Of a DNA stretch of 64,000 nucleotides, positions 50,515 through 59,333 are shown piece after piece. Each line of letters begins with the position of its first letter. Positions within the stretch are counted from its first letter, which is position 1. Position numbers and translations under genes: made by a program. A model generated the notes under the pieces. The model saw only the letters and a list, made by a program, of their open reading frames with translations. It did no database searches and was not told the origin of the DNA. Source of the stretch: Pannonibacter sp. XCT-53 (GTDB taxonomy: Bacteria; Pseudomonadota; Alphaproteobacteria; Rhizobiales; Stappiaceae); contig NZ_JAABLQ010000002.1 in assembly GCF_009915765.1 (NCBI RefSeq), forward strand, positions 1-64,000. The letters run 5' to 3'.

Positions 50515-51186
50515 TCAGAAGGGGGAGGGAAGGCCGAGGTGGCGGAGCGCCTCGGCGTAGGACTGGCCCGGGCGGGTGACATCGAAGTGCACGCAGATCA
50601 TGCCCGCCGCCTCGCCGCCGCGGATGTTGCGAAGCTGGTCGTCGACGAAGACACAGGCACCGGCCGGCAGCTGCAGCGCCTCCGTGATGGCGGCATAGGC
50701 GCGGGGATCGGGCTTCAGGATGCCGCTGTAGGTCGCGTCGACGATGACCTCGAAGTCGGCGAGGAACGGCAGCTTCTGCCGGAAGTCCGCGCCGTAGAAG
50801 AGATCCAGCTCGTTCGACAGGATGGCGAGCCGCTTGCCGGCGGCCTTGGCAAGGGCAATGGACGTCAGCGCCTCCGGCCGCATGACGGCTTCGGGATCAG
50901 CCCCCCGGGCGCGCTGGACGAAGGTTTCCATCTTCGTCCAGGTCTCGCCCAGCAAGGCCCCGGTCTCGCGGGTGCGCGTCATCCAGTAGTCGCGTTCGGA
51001 GATCTCGTCGCGCTGCATCGCCTGCCACAGCGCATCTGTCTCAGGTCCCTCGGCGGGCGCAAACGGTCCGCGCCAGGTCAGCGTGCCAGGCGCAAGGCCA
51101 AGCGCTGCCTCGGTCAGGTCATGGGTCTCGAACAGCGTCCGCGTCACCACGCCGCCGAAGTCGAGGACAAGAGCCTGGGCCGTCAT
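50515..51186 (-). CDS. HAD-IA family hydrolase
   Basis: A 223-residue haloacid dehalogenase-like protein. Motif I is LDFGGVVTR (nucleophile Asp, with Gly at the usual acid/base +2 Asp, as in the epoxide hydrolase N-terminal subfamily), motif II is LAILSNELDLFYG, Lys is in ILKPDPRAY and motif IV is CVFVDDQLRNIRGGEAAG. Its start overlaps the UPF0261 stop (ATGA). The Gly at +2 makes phosphatase activity less certain. Substrate unknown. Confidence 0.85.
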   Translation of the reverse strand: MTAQALVLDFGGVVTRTLFETHDLTEAALGLAPGTLTWRGPFAPAEGPETDALWQAMQRDEISERDYWMTRTRETGALLGETWTKMETFVQRARGADPEAVMRPEALTSIALAKAAGKRLAILSNELDLFYGADFRQKLPFLADFEVIVDATYSGILKPDPRAYAAITEALQLPAGACVFVDDQLRNIRGGEAAGMICVHFDVTRPGQSYAEALRHLGLPSPF

Positions 51187-52457
51187 GCAGCCGCTCCCTC
51201 TGCTGCCGGGGCGCCCGGTTCGATGAGGCCGGCCGCGACCCAGCGGTCGAACAGGGCGAGGGCGGAGTCGGAGAAGGCGGCGCTGTTGATGTGTCCGTCG
51301 ATCTCGACCAGCTCGGCATTGGCGGGAACCATCCGGCGCATCTCGTCAAGGAACGCGGCAAGGCTCTCGGGGTCGTGCAGCGGCTCGCCCTCCTGGTCCC
51401 ATTGCTGGATGCCGCCTGTCGGCAGCAGGATTGCGACCGGACCGGTTGCCGTTGCCAGCTTGCGGCCGATCTCGCGGGCCACCTCGCGCCGACCCTCGGG
51501 GCCGGTGGTGACGGAGGCCAGCAGGCGGTTGTGGGCGTGGTAGGGGCGGTCGGCGAACTGGGCCGGAACGGGTTGCCAGGTGGGGAAGTCGACCATGTCG
51601 ATGGCGCCGGGGGCAACGATCTGCGGAATGCCGGCAAGGCCGGCGCTTTCCAGCCGGTCGGCGCCGGAGGTCACGACGGAGCCGTTGAGGTGATTGGCCA
51701 CCTCCTGCAGGCTGAAATCGAGCACGGCGGCAAAGCGCTTCTGCGCGGCGAGGGCCTCAAGCGCGCGGCCGCCCATGCCGGTGGTGTGGAAGACCACGAC
51801 CTCGTAGCCGCGTTTCTCCAGCTCCGGGCGCAGCCGGACCATGTAGGACAGGCAGCTCTTGCCAAGCGAGGACATGGCGACCACCGGGCGCGACCGGCGC
51901 GGCGGCTGGGCGCTGCGGGCCGCGCCCACGACAGCGCCGCAGGCCTGTGACAGCACGGCGCGGCAGGTCTCGTTGAGGCCATAGAGCCCGCCGGCCCACA
52001 GGATCATCATCAGGTCGGCCGCCACCCGCTCCGGCGGCACCAGGTGGGAATAGGAAATCGTCGAGACGACGAACTTCGGCACGCCGAGCGGCAGGGCGAG
52101 CGCCACGTCCAGCGCCAGATCGGTGCCCATCGTGCCGCCGAGGATGAGCGCGCCGTCGACCTCGCCCCTGTCGTGCAACTGCCGGGCGAGGGTGGAGGCG
52201 CCGAGCGCCATGGCGGCCATGGCGGTGTTCTCGTCGCCGCTGTCGGCGATGGCCTCGATCGTGGTTCCCGCCGCGGCGGCGACCGCATGCTTGTCATGCT
52301 CGGGAATGTAGGGCGGGTTGCCGAGGACACTGACGTCCATCATGACCGGGCGTCCCCCGGCCTCCTGGATCTTCTCGGCCATGTAGGTCAGTTCGTCGGC
52401 CTTGGTGTCGCCGGTTCCGACAAGCAGGATCGCGGGCGCTCGCTCGCCTCTGGTCAT
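51183..52457 (-). CDS. UPF0261 / Tm-1-like ATP-binding domain protein
   Basis: A 424-residue protein of the UPF0261 family, related to the N-terminal domain of the plant virus-resistance protein Tm-1. Conserved blocks: LVGTGDTKADELTYMAEKI, GGTMGTDLALDVALALPLGVPK, MSSLGKSCLSYM, EVVVFHTTGMGGRALE, VVTSGADRLESAG and ILLPTGGIQQWDQEGEPLHDP. Molecular function in bacteria is not settled. Members often sit beside a PEP-hydrolase-like TIM-barrel gene, which is absent here; instead the neighbours are an IclR regulator, a HAD hydrolase and an aminotransferase. Confidence 0.88.
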   Translation of the reverse strand: MTRGERAPAILLVGTGDTKADELTYMAEKIQEAGGRPVMMDVSVLGNPPYIPEHDKHAVAAAAGTTIEAIADSGDENTAMAAMALGASTLARQLHDRGEVDGALILGGTMGTDLALDVALALPLGVPKFVVSTISYSHLVPPERVAADLMMILWAGGLYGLNETCRAVLSQACGAVVGAARSAQPPRRSRPVVAMSSLGKSCLSYMVRLRPELEKRGYEVVVFHTTGMGGRALEALAAQKRFAAVLDFSLQEVANHLNGSVVTSGADRLESAGLAGIPQIVAPGAIDMVDFPTWQPVPAQFADRPYHAHNRLLASVTTGPEGRREVAREIGRKLATATGPVAILLPTGGIQQWDQEGEPLHDPESLAAFLDEMRRMVPANAELVEIDGHINSAAFSDSALALFDRWVAAGLIEPGAPAAEGAAA

Positions 52458-52475
52458 GGTTCAAGGTCCCTCTGG

Positions 52476-53237
52476 TTATCTTTTTTGGCGGATGTCCAGT
52501 CCGTACAGGGCGGCAGCCAGCCGGCTGGCGGCTGCCTGCGCCGCCGCGCTCAGGGCGGCGAGGCGCGCGTCATCGACACGCACTTCCGGCGCGGCGATGG
52601 AAATCGTTCCGACCGGCAAGCCGTCGGGCGACAGGATCGGTGCGGCCGTGCTGATCACGCCCGGCTCGAGGCCGTTGCGGCTGACCGAGGCACCGCGGGC
52701 GCGGGTTTCCGCGATGCGGGCGCGCAGGGCGTCGGGATCGGTGACGGTGTGCGACGTGAAGGCCTTCAGCGGCTGCGCCAGAAACGCCTCGCGGCTTTCC
52801 TCGGGCAGGAATGCCAGCAGGGCAAGGCCCGACGCCGTTGCATGCAGCGGATAGCAGGAGCCGACATCGACGATGACGCGGTTGGCGCGGGGCGACGTCT
52901 CCACATGCACGGTCCACAGCTCGTGGCCGGAGAACTCGCTGAGGTGGCAGGTTTCCTCCGTTTCCTCGTTGAGCGCCTTCACCACAGGGATCGCGGTGCG
53001 CAGGAACGGGAACCGCGCCTCGCGAATCCGGGCAAGGCGCACCGGGGCGGCGCCGATGCGGTAGCGCTTGCTGGCCTTGTCCTGTTCGATGAAGCCATGC
53101 GCCTCCAGGTCGACCAGGAGCCGGCGCGCGGTCGCCTTGTCCAGGCCGGCCAGCCGGGCAATGTCCGACAGGCCCGTGTCCTCGCTGAGCGAGGCGACCA
53201 GATTGAGGAGCGACAGCGCCTTGCCGACCGTGCTCAC
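52476..53237 (-). CDS. IclR family transcriptional regulator
   Basis: A 253-residue IclR regulator: winged HTH (about 1-65, VGKALSLLNLVASL, LSDIARLAGLDKATARRLLVDLEAHGFI) and IclR effector domain (about 80-245, SGHELWTVHVETSP, LHATASGLALLAFLP, VISTAAPILSPDGLPVGTISIAAP). I take GTG 53237 as start, six bases after GGGAGG; the frame stays open far upstream but only as antisense of the tct genes. It heads the leftward operon and faces tctCBA, with inverted repeats between, so it likely controls both. Confidence 0.9.
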   Translation of the reverse strand: MSTVGKALSLLNLVASLSEDTGLSDIARLAGLDKATARRLLVDLEAHGFIEQDKASKRYRIGAAPVRLARIREARFPFLRTAIPVVKALNEETEETCHLSEFSGHELWTVHVETSPRANRVIVDVGSCYPLHATASGLALLAFLPEESREAFLAQPLKAFTSHTVTDPDALRARIAETRARGASVSRNGLEPGVISTAAPILSPDGLPVGTISIAAPEVRVDDARLAALSAAAQAAASRLAAALYGLDIRQKR

Positions 53238-53303
53238 CGTGATCCTCCCGAGATCAATAACATCGCAATTAACTTGACAGCAGCCGGATTCGTTTGCAAG
53301 TCT

Positions 53304-53333
53304 ATATTTGAAATGCAGGTTCAAATAATGAAC
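53304..53333. promoter_or_regulatory. Overlapping inverted repeats, candidate IclR operators
   Basis: TATTTGAA (53304-53311) and TTCAAATA (53319-53326) are perfect 8-bp arms 7 bases apart. Overlapping them, GGTTCA (53317-53322) and TGAACC (53328-53333) are 6-bp arms 5 bases apart. Both lie in the IclR/tctC divergent spacer, 45-75 bases upstream of tctC. A TTGACA hexamer at 53274-53279 could be a -35 element, but the TATATT at 53302 is 22 bases away, so the promoter is not clear. Confidence 0.55.
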
Positions 53334-53378
53334 CGATAAGGCCGAATGGCCACGGGAACAGCAAACGAGGACAGATCC

Positions 53379-54335
53379 ATGCAGAAGGCGCTTCTTGCCG
53401 CGCTGGCCGCGGCAGTGACATGTTCGAGCCCCCTCATTGCCGCCGGGCCGGCAGGTGCCGAGTACCCTGAAAAGCCGGTCAGTTTCGTCGTGCCCTTTCC
53501 TCCGGGCGATCTGGAAGACGTGCTGACGCGCATGATCGCGGAAGACTTCCAGGCGAAGTACGGCGTCGCCGCCGCTGTCATCAACAAGCCGAGTGACGGC
53601 GGCCCCTTCCCCGGGGCGGTCGATGTGGCCGGCAGCAAGGCGGACGGCTACACGGTCGGCTCCTTCGTCGTGGACATTCCGGTCATCGGGCCCGAAGTCG
53701 GCATTCCGGCGCTCAACCCCAATCCGTTCGAGCCGGTCGGCATCTTCCTGACCTATCCCTTCGTGATCGCCACCCTGAAGGATGCGCCCTACGACACGAT
53801 GGCCGAGCTTGCCAAACACGTGAAGGACACGGGCGACGGCGTCGCGCTCGGCCATTTCGGCGCCTTCCTGCTGCCGACCCAGGCGACGCTGGCGGCGGCC
53901 AAGGTGATGGGCTTCGAGTGGGGCGCGGAAGCCGCCAATGACGCGCTGGACTGTAACACGCTCGCCTCGGGCGATTTCGACGTCGTGACCACCACGATGC
54001 AGCAGCTGCTCCCCTGCCTCGACAAGGTGCAGATCCTGGCGACGATCACCGACAGCCCGATCCCCGTGATCCCGGATGCGCCGCAGCTGTCGTCCGTCGC
54101 GCCCGAGCTGAAACTGTCGCTCTGGAACGGGCTGTTCGTGCCGAAGGGAACGCCGCAGGACGTGAAGGACAAGCTCGCCGCCGTGGCGAAGGAGACCATG
54201 GTGTCGGAGCGGGCCCGCAAGCTGTCTGCCGATACCGGCGCCATCCTCTACTGGAAGGATGCGGCTGCCTCGGGGGCGCAGATCGAGGCTGACAAGGCCG
54301 TCGTCTCCCGCGTGAACACGCTGCTCGGCCAGTGA
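53379..54335 (+). CDS. tctC: Tripartite tricarboxylate transporter substrate-binding protein (TctC family)
   Basis: A 318-residue Bug/TctC-family periplasmic protein with signal peptide (MQKALLAALAAAVTCSSPLIAAG, cleavage near AGAEYP). Mature YPEKPVSFVVPFPPGDLEDVL is the family beginning, although PFPPGDLED replaces the usual PFxAGGxxD. Two Cys (in LDCNTL and LLPCLDK) may form a disulfide. GAGGA precedes ATG 53379; an ATG eleven codons earlier lacks a site. Ligand is probably a carboxylate. Confidence 0.9.
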   Translation: MQKALLAALAAAVTCSSPLIAAGPAGAEYPEKPVSFVVPFPPGDLEDVLTRMIAEDFQAKYGVAAAVINKPSDGGPFPGAVDVAGSKADGYTVGSFVVDIPVIGPEVGIPALNPNPFEPVGIFLTYPFVIATLKDAPYDTMAELAKHVKDTGDGVALGHFGAFLLPTQATLAAAKVMGFEWGAEAANDALDCNTLASGDFDVVTTTMQQLLPCLDKVQILATITDSPIPVIPDAPQLSSVAPELKLSLWNGLFVPKGTPQDVKDKLAAVAKETMVSERARKLSADTGAILYWKDAAASGAQIEADKAVVSRVNTLLGQ

Positions 54336-54344
54336 GCCCCCCGG

Positions 54345-54366
54345 CCGGCGCGGGGTGTCGCGCCGG
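54345..54366 (+). other. Intercistronic hairpin after tctC
   Basis: CCGGCGCG and CGCGCCGG form a perfect 8-bp stem around GGGTGT, ten bases after the tctC stop, followed by a pyrimidine-rich TCGTTCTTCC. Partial terminator or 3' stabiliser; similar elements follow the binding-protein genes of other importers in this window. Confidence 0.5.
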
Positions 54367-54404
54367 TCGTTCTTCCGTTGCGCTTTGATCAGGCAGGCCC
54401 GTCC

Positions 54405-54944
54405 ATGCAGCCGGACACACCGACCCCCCATGTCTTCCCCACTGCCCGGCGGCCGGGCGAACTTCTCTTCGCCATGCTGTTTCTCGGCCTGTCGGTGCTG
54501 CTGCTGGCCCAGATTGGCTGGCAGACCCAGTGGCTGCCCGGCAAGGGGCTCGCCGCGCAGCCGCGCACCTGGCCCTTCATCGGGCTGGCCGGCATGGTCC
54601 TGTTCGGTGCCCTGCATCTCCTCGCCACCCGGCGGGTCCGGCGCACGCCGGGGCGCTGGGCGGAGGCGCTCGTGTGGGTGCGCTCGCTGGAGTTCGTGGC
54701 CTGGTATCTCGCCTATGTCTTCAGCGTTCCGTATCTGGGCTATCTGCCGGCCACGCTGATCTTCTGCGTCAGCCTCACCTGGCGCTGCGGCTATCGCGGC
54801 CGCTTTGCCCTGGTGTCGGCGGCTGGCTTCGGGCTTGGCGTGGTGCTGTTCTTCCGCACGGCGCTTGCCGCCAAGATCCCCGGCGGCGCGATCTACGAGC
54901 TGCTGCCGGCGCCGCTCAACTCCTTCTTCCTCACCTACTTCTGA
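54405..54944 (+). CDS. tctB: Tripartite tricarboxylate transporter small permease TctB
   Basis: A 179-residue protein with four hydrophobic segments, as in TctB: GELLFAMLFLGLSVLLLAQ, TWPFIGLAGMVLFGALHLL, SLEFVAWYLAYVFSVPYLGYLPAT and FALVSAAGFGLGVVLFF. ATG 54405 is preferred; an in-frame TTG nine codons upstream is possible. It sits between tctC and tctA, 12 bases before the latter. Confidence 0.88.
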   Translation: MQPDTPTPHVFPTARRPGELLFAMLFLGLSVLLLAQIGWQTQWLPGKGLAAQPRTWPFIGLAGMVLFGALHLLATRRVRRTPGRWAEALVWVRSLEFVAWYLAYVFSVPYLGYLPATLIFCVSLTWRCGYRGRFALVSAAGFGLGVVLFFRTALAAKIPGGAIYELLPAPLNSFFLTYF

Positions 54945-54956
54945 CCGGGGCGGATC

Positions 54957-56444
54957 ATGGACCTGTTTCTCTCCAGCCTTGAGATCCTCGCGCGCTGGGA
55001 TGTGTTCGCCGCCCTTGTCGTCGGCTCGGTGGGCGGCGTCATCGTCGGGGCGATGCCGGGGGTCGGCGCGGCGGTCGCCATCGCCATCCTGTTGCCTGCA
55101 ACCTTTTCGCTCGAGCCGATCGTCGGCCTCACGGCCCTGCTTGGCATCTATGGCTCGTCGATGTTCGGCGGCGCGATCCCGGCGATCCTGATCAACACGC
55201 CGGGCACGCCGGTCAACGCGCTGACCACCTATGACGGCTATCCGATGACCCGCCGCGGCGAGGCCCGCCGCGCCCTCAGCCTGGCCTATGGTGCCAGCTT
55301 CTTCGGCGGCATCTTTGCCATCCTCTGCCTGATCCTGCTGGCGCCGGTGCTGGCCTCCATCGCGCCGATGTTCGGAGCGCGGGAGATCTTTCTCGCGGCG
55401 CTTCTCGGCATCGTGCTGGTCGTGCTCACCCACCGCGGCCAGATCCTTGCCGCCGGCATGCTGGTCTGCTTCGGCATCTTTCTGAAGACGGTCGGGCTGG
55501 AAGGCACCGCCTATACCCAGCGCTACACCTTCGGCCAGACCTGGCTTGCCTCGGGTGTCGACCTGATCGTGGTGGTGCTCGGCATCTTTGCCCTGTCGCA
55601 GGCCTTCTTCCTGCTGACCCAGCGCGACACGACCTACGAGCTGCCGCCGGTGAAGGGCAAGTTCCTGCAGGGCCTCACCGAGATCTTCAAGTACAAGCGC
55701 CTGGCCACCGTCGGCTCCGGCTTTGGCGTCATCTGCGGCATGATCCCGGGCGTCGGCGAGTTCATGTCGCAGTTCCTGTCCTACAGCTATGCCCAGCGGA
55801 CATCGAAGACGCCGGACCTTTTCGGCAAGGGCAACCCGGAAGGCATCGTCGCCTCGGAGGCCGCCAACAACTCGGTGCCGCCCGCCGCCATGATCCCGCT
55901 GCTCGCCCTCGGCATCCCGGGCGAGGAACTGACGGCGATGATGCTGTCGGTGTTCTATGTCCACAACGTCATCCCCGGGCCGCAGCTGTTCCGCGACCAG
56001 ATGGACTTCGTCCTCGCGCTCTACATCGCCCTCTTCGTGCTCAACGTGTTGGTCATCCTGTTCCTGATGACCTCCACCAACATCCTCATGCAGGTGATGC
56101 GCATCCCCAGCCGCTTCCTTGGCATGATGATCCTCACCTTCAGCCTCATCGGCGTCTATTCGCTGCGCAATTCACTGACGGACTGCGCCATCGCCGCCGG
56201 CTTCGGCGTCTTCGGTTTCATCCTGAAGCGGCTGGACCTGCCGACGTCGCCGGTGATCCTCGGCATCGTGCTGGGCGGGCTGATGGAAACCAAGCTGCGC
56301 ACGGCCATGACCCGGGTGAACTCCCCCCTCGACTTCATCGACCGTCCGATCGCCTTCATCCTCTTTGCCATGATCATCCTGGCGATCGGCCTGCACATCA
56401 CCACGCATCTGCGCAACCGCGCCAAGGACAAGGCCCATGCTTGA
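54957..56444 (+). CDS. tctA: Tripartite tricarboxylate transporter large permease TctA
   Basis: A 495-residue permease with about 12 hydrophobic segments and the TctA motifs GAMPGVGAAVAIAILLP, YGSSMFGGAIPAILINTPGTP and GMIPGVGEFMSQFLSYSYAQR, plus EGIVASEAANNSVPPAAMIPLLALGIPG. It overlaps the aldehyde dehydrogenase gene by eight bases, so uptake and catabolism are genetically linked. Confidence 0.93.
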   Translation: MDLFLSSLEILARWDVFAALVVGSVGGVIVGAMPGVGAAVAIAILLPATFSLEPIVGLTALLGIYGSSMFGGAIPAILINTPGTPVNALTTYDGYPMTRRGEARRALSLAYGASFFGGIFAILCLILLAPVLASIAPMFGAREIFLAALLGIVLVVLTHRGQILAAGMLVCFGIFLKTVGLEGTAYTQRYTFGQTWLASGVDLIVVVLGIFALSQAFFLLTQRDTTYELPPVKGKFLQGLTEIFKYKRLATVGSGFGVICGMIPGVGEFMSQFLSYSYAQRTSKTPDLFGKGNPEGIVASEAANNSVPPAAMIPLLALGIPGEELTAMMLSVFYVHNVIPGPQLFRDQMDFVLALYIALFVLNVLVILFLMTSTNILMQVMRIPSRFLGMMILTFSLIGVYSLRNSLTDCAIAAGFGVFGFILKRLDLPTSPVILGIVLGGLMETKLRTAMTRVNSPLDFIDRPIAFILFAMIILAIGLHITTHLRNRAKDKAHA

Positions 56445-57927
56445 TCAGGCCCGCATCGACGCCCTGAGACATCTTCCCGTTGCTCCGCAGCAGCTGTTCA
56501 TTGATGGCCGCGAGGAAGCCGCCGCCGATGGCCGCCGGATGGATGTGGTGTCTCCGCTCGACGGAAAAGTCTTCACCAGTCTGGCGCTGGCTGGCGCGGC
56601 CGACGTGAACCGGGCCGTCGCCAGCGCCCGCGCCGCCTTCGAGCGCGGCAGCTGGTCGCGGGCGGCGCCGGCCGAGCGCAAGAAGGTGATGCTGCGCATC
56701 GCGGAGGCCATCGAGCGCGAGGCGCTGGAGCTGGCCGTCCTCGGCGTGCGCGACAACGGCACCGAGATTTCCATGGCGCTGAAGGCCGAGCCGCTGTCGG
56801 CCGCCGCCACCTTCCGCTACTACGGCGAGGCCATCGACAAGGTCTATGGCGAGATCGCGCCGACGGCGGAAGGCGTCCTGGGCCTCGTCCGGCGGGAGGC
56901 GCTGGGCGTCATCGGGGCCATCGTGCCCTGGAACTTCCCGATGATGATCGGGGCCTGGAAACTGGCGCCTGCGCTTGCTGCCGGCAATTCCGTCGTGCTG
57001 AAGCCGGCCGAAAGCGCGTCGCTGACGCTGGTCCGTCTCGCCCGCATCTGCGTCGAGGCCGGGCTGCCGGAGGGCGTGCTCAATGTCGTCACCGGCGAGG
57101 GCGCGGTCGCCGGCGAGGCGCTCGGCCTCAGCATGGACGTGGACGCGCTTGCCTTCACCGGGTCGGGCGGCGTCGGCCGCAGGCTTCTCGACTATGCAGC
57201 CCGCTCCAACCTGAAGCGGGTGCATCTGGAGCTGGGCGGCAAGTCGCCCAACATCGTCTTTGCCGATGCGCCGGATCTCGGCAAGGCCGCGAAGGCGGCC
57301 GCCAACGCGATCTTCCGCAATGCCGGCCAGGTCTGCGTCGCCGGTTCGCGGCTTCTGGTCGAGAACAGCGTGCGCGAGGCCTTCCTTGGCGAGCTGGTGA
57401 AGGCGGCCGAGGCCCTGCGGGTCGATGATCCGCTTGCCGTGACCACCGACATCGGTGCCCTGTCGAGTGCCGAGCATCTCGCCCGCGTCGAGGCGCATCT
57501 GGCCCGCGCCAGGCAGGAGGGCGCCGAATGCCTCACCGGCGGCGCGCGCATCAGGACGGAAACGGGCGGCTATTTCCTGTCCCCAGCGGTGTTTGCCGGT
57601 GTCACGCCGGAGATGTCCCTGGCGCGGGCGGAGGTCTTCGGCCCCGTGCTGGCCGTGCAGGGCTTTGACAGCGAGGACGAGGCCGTGCGCCTTGCCAACG
57701 AGACCGACTATGGCCTCGCCGCCGGCGTCTGGACCGCCAACCTCGGCCGGGCACACCGGATGATCGCCCGGGTCCGTGCCGGCCTCGTGCATGTGAACAC
57801 CTACGGCGGCTCGGACCTGACCGTGCCGCTCGGCGGCTTCCGCCAGTCCGGCTTCGGCCGGGACAAGTCGCTGCATGCCTTCGACAGCTACACCGATCTC
57901 AAGAGCGCCTGGATTTCCCTGACATGA
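56437..57927 (+). CDS. NAD(P)-dependent aldehyde dehydrogenase
   Basis: A 496-residue aldehyde dehydrogenase. Catalytic Cys300 is in NAGQVCVAGS, general base Glu265 in HLELGGKSPN, Asn166 in VPWNFPMMIG and Lys189 in VVLKPAES. It resembles betaine aldehyde and gamma-glutamyl-aminobutyraldehyde dehydrogenases. Coupled to the following aminotransferase by ATGA (57924-57927), which suggests it oxidises the semialdehyde made by one of the two aminotransferases of the locus. Confidence 0.92.
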   Translation: MLDQARIDALRHLPVAPQQLFIDGREEAAADGRRMDVVSPLDGKVFTSLALAGAADVNRAVASARAAFERGSWSRAAPAERKKVMLRIAEAIEREALELAVLGVRDNGTEISMALKAEPLSAAATFRYYGEAIDKVYGEIAPTAEGVLGLVRREALGVIGAIVPWNFPMMIGAWKLAPALAAGNSVVLKPAESASLTLVRLARICVEAGLPEGVLNVVTGEGAVAGEALGLSMDVDALAFTGSGGVGRRLLDYAARSNLKRVHLELGGKSPNIVFADAPDLGKAAKAAANAIFRNAGQVCVAGSRLLVENSVREAFLGELVKAAEALRVDDPLAVTTDIGALSSAEHLARVEAHLARARQEGAECLTGGARIRTETGGYFLSPAVFAGVTPEMSLARAEVFGPVLAVQGFDSEDEAVRLANETDYGLAAGVWTANLGRAHRMIARVRAGLVHVNTYGGSDLTVPLGGFRQSGFGRDKSLHAFDSYTDLKSAWISLT

Positions 57928-59333
57928 CCATCGACTACGCCCCGACGCAAAAGGCCACCGACCGCGCCGCTGCCATCGACCGCCTGATCGAGGCGGAGCA
58001 GGCCCGGTTTGCCTCCCGGCATCCGAAGTCTGCCGCCGCCTGGGCCAGGGGGAGGGAGCATTATCTCTATGGCGGCCCCTCGCACTGGATGCGCCGCTGG
58101 GCCGGCGGCTTTCCCATCTATGCCGAGGCGGCCAGCGGCGCGCACATCCAGGACATCGACGGCCACGACTATGTCGACTTCTGTCTCGGGGACACCGGCG
58201 GCATGTGCGGCCATGCGCCGGAGCCGGTGACCCGGGCCGCCCTGCACCAGCTGCAGCGCGGTACGACGATGATGCTTCCGACGCTGGACAGTCTCTGGGT
58301 CGGCGAGGAACTCACCCGCCGCTTCGGTCTGCCCTACTGGACGCTGACCACCTCGGCCACCGATGCCAACCGCGGCGCAATCCGCATCGCCCGCATGATC
58401 ACCGGCCGCGACAAGGTGCTGGTCTTCTCCGGTTGCTATCACGGCGGCGTCGAGGAAGCCCATGTCGAGATCCGCAACGGCAAGATCGGCATGCGCAACA
58501 TGATCCATCCGAATGCGGTCGACCATGCGGCCGTGTCACGGGTGGTGGAGTTCAACGATGTCGCGGCCCTGGAACAGGCGCTGAAGGCCGGTGACGTCGC
58601 CTGCGTGCTCACCGAGCCGCTGATGACCAATTTCGGCATGATCCCGGTCGAGCCCGGGTTCCATGACGCGCTGCGGCGGCTGACGCGCGAGACCGGCACG
58701 CTGCTCGTGATCGACGAGACGCACACCATCTCCTGCGGCCCCGGCGGCTACACGGCCCTCAATGGCCTCGAGCCCGACATGTTGGTGGCCGGCAAGGCCA
58801 TCGCCGGCGGCATTCCGGCGGGCATCTTCGGCCTGAGCCAGGCGGTCGCCGAGCGCATGTGGCAGATCGTGCCCCATGCCAATCCGAAGCAGCGCCAGTC
58901 GGCGCATCTGGGCATCGGCGGCACGCTGGCCGGCAATGCGCTCACCGTCGCCACCATGAAGGCGGTGCTGGAGGAGGTGCTCACCGAGGCGAACTACGCC
59001 CGCATGATCGCGCTGGCGACGCGGCTGGCCGACGAGGCGCGGGCCCTGATCTCGCGCAGCCGCCGGCCCTGGCACGTCACCCAGATCGGCGCGCGCGCGG
59101 AGATCATGTTCACGCCGAAGGTGCCGCGCTCCGGCGCCGATGTGATTGCCACGCGGCAGGGCGATCTGGAGACGCTGCTGCATGCCTTCTACATGAACGA
59201 GGGCATCCTGGTGACGCCGTTCCACACCATGTTCCTGATGTGCCCGGCCAGCACCGAAGAGGATGTGGCGCGGCACACCGAGGTGTTCGCCCGCTTCATC
59301 GAGCTCCTTGAACGGGAGGGCATTGCCGGATGA
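57924..59333 (+). CDS. Class III aminotransferase / glutamate-1-semialdehyde aminomutase-like
   Basis: A 469-residue PLP enzyme of the class III group. Motifs: DIDGHDYVDFCLGDTGGMCGH, TLTTSATDANRGAIRIAR, VFSGCYHGGVEE, TLLVIDETHTISCGPGG (PLP Asp) and DMLVAGKAIAGGIPAG (Schiff-base Lys). The build is nearer glutamate-1-semialdehyde aminomutase-type enzymes than omega-transaminases, and hemL itself is unlikely in this catabolic operon. Start and stop overlap its neighbours by ATGA. Confidence 0.87.
   Translation: MTIDYAPTQKATDRAAAIDRLIEAEQARFASRHPKSAAAWARGREHYLYGGPSHWMRRWAGGFPIYAEAASGAHIQDIDGHDYVDFCLGDTGGMCGHAPEPVTRAALHQLQRGTTMMLPTLDSLWVGEELTRRFGLPYWTLTTSATDANRGAIRIARMITGRDKVLVFSGCYHGGVEEAHVEIRNGKIGMRNMIHPNAVDHAAVSRVVEFNDVAALEQALKAGDVACVLTEPLMTNFGMIPVEPGFHDALRRLTRETGTLLVIDETHTISCGPGGYTALNGLEPDMLVAGKAIAGGIPAGIFGLSQAVAERMWQIVPHANPKQRQSAHLGIGGTLAGNALTVATMKAVLEEVLTEANYARMIALATRLADEARALISRSRRPWHVTQIGARAEIMFTPKVPRSGADVIATRQGDLETLLHAFYMNEGILVTPFHTMFLMCPASTEEDVARHTEVFARFIELLEREGIAG

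Noticed and set aside
52476-55964. Very long open frame on the minus strand through the tctC, tctB and tctA region
   Set aside because: Only its last 253 codons (52476-53237) are protein-like (IclR). The rest is Arg/Asp/His/Gln-rich antisense of well-supported tct genes, a common effect of high GC content.
57924-59333. hemL (glutamate-1-semialdehyde aminomutase for tetrapyrrole synthesis)
   Set aside because: The fold is related, but Alphaproteobacteria make 5-aminolevulinate by HemA (ALAS), and the gene is inside a catabolic operon coupled to an aldehyde dehydrogenase and SDRs.
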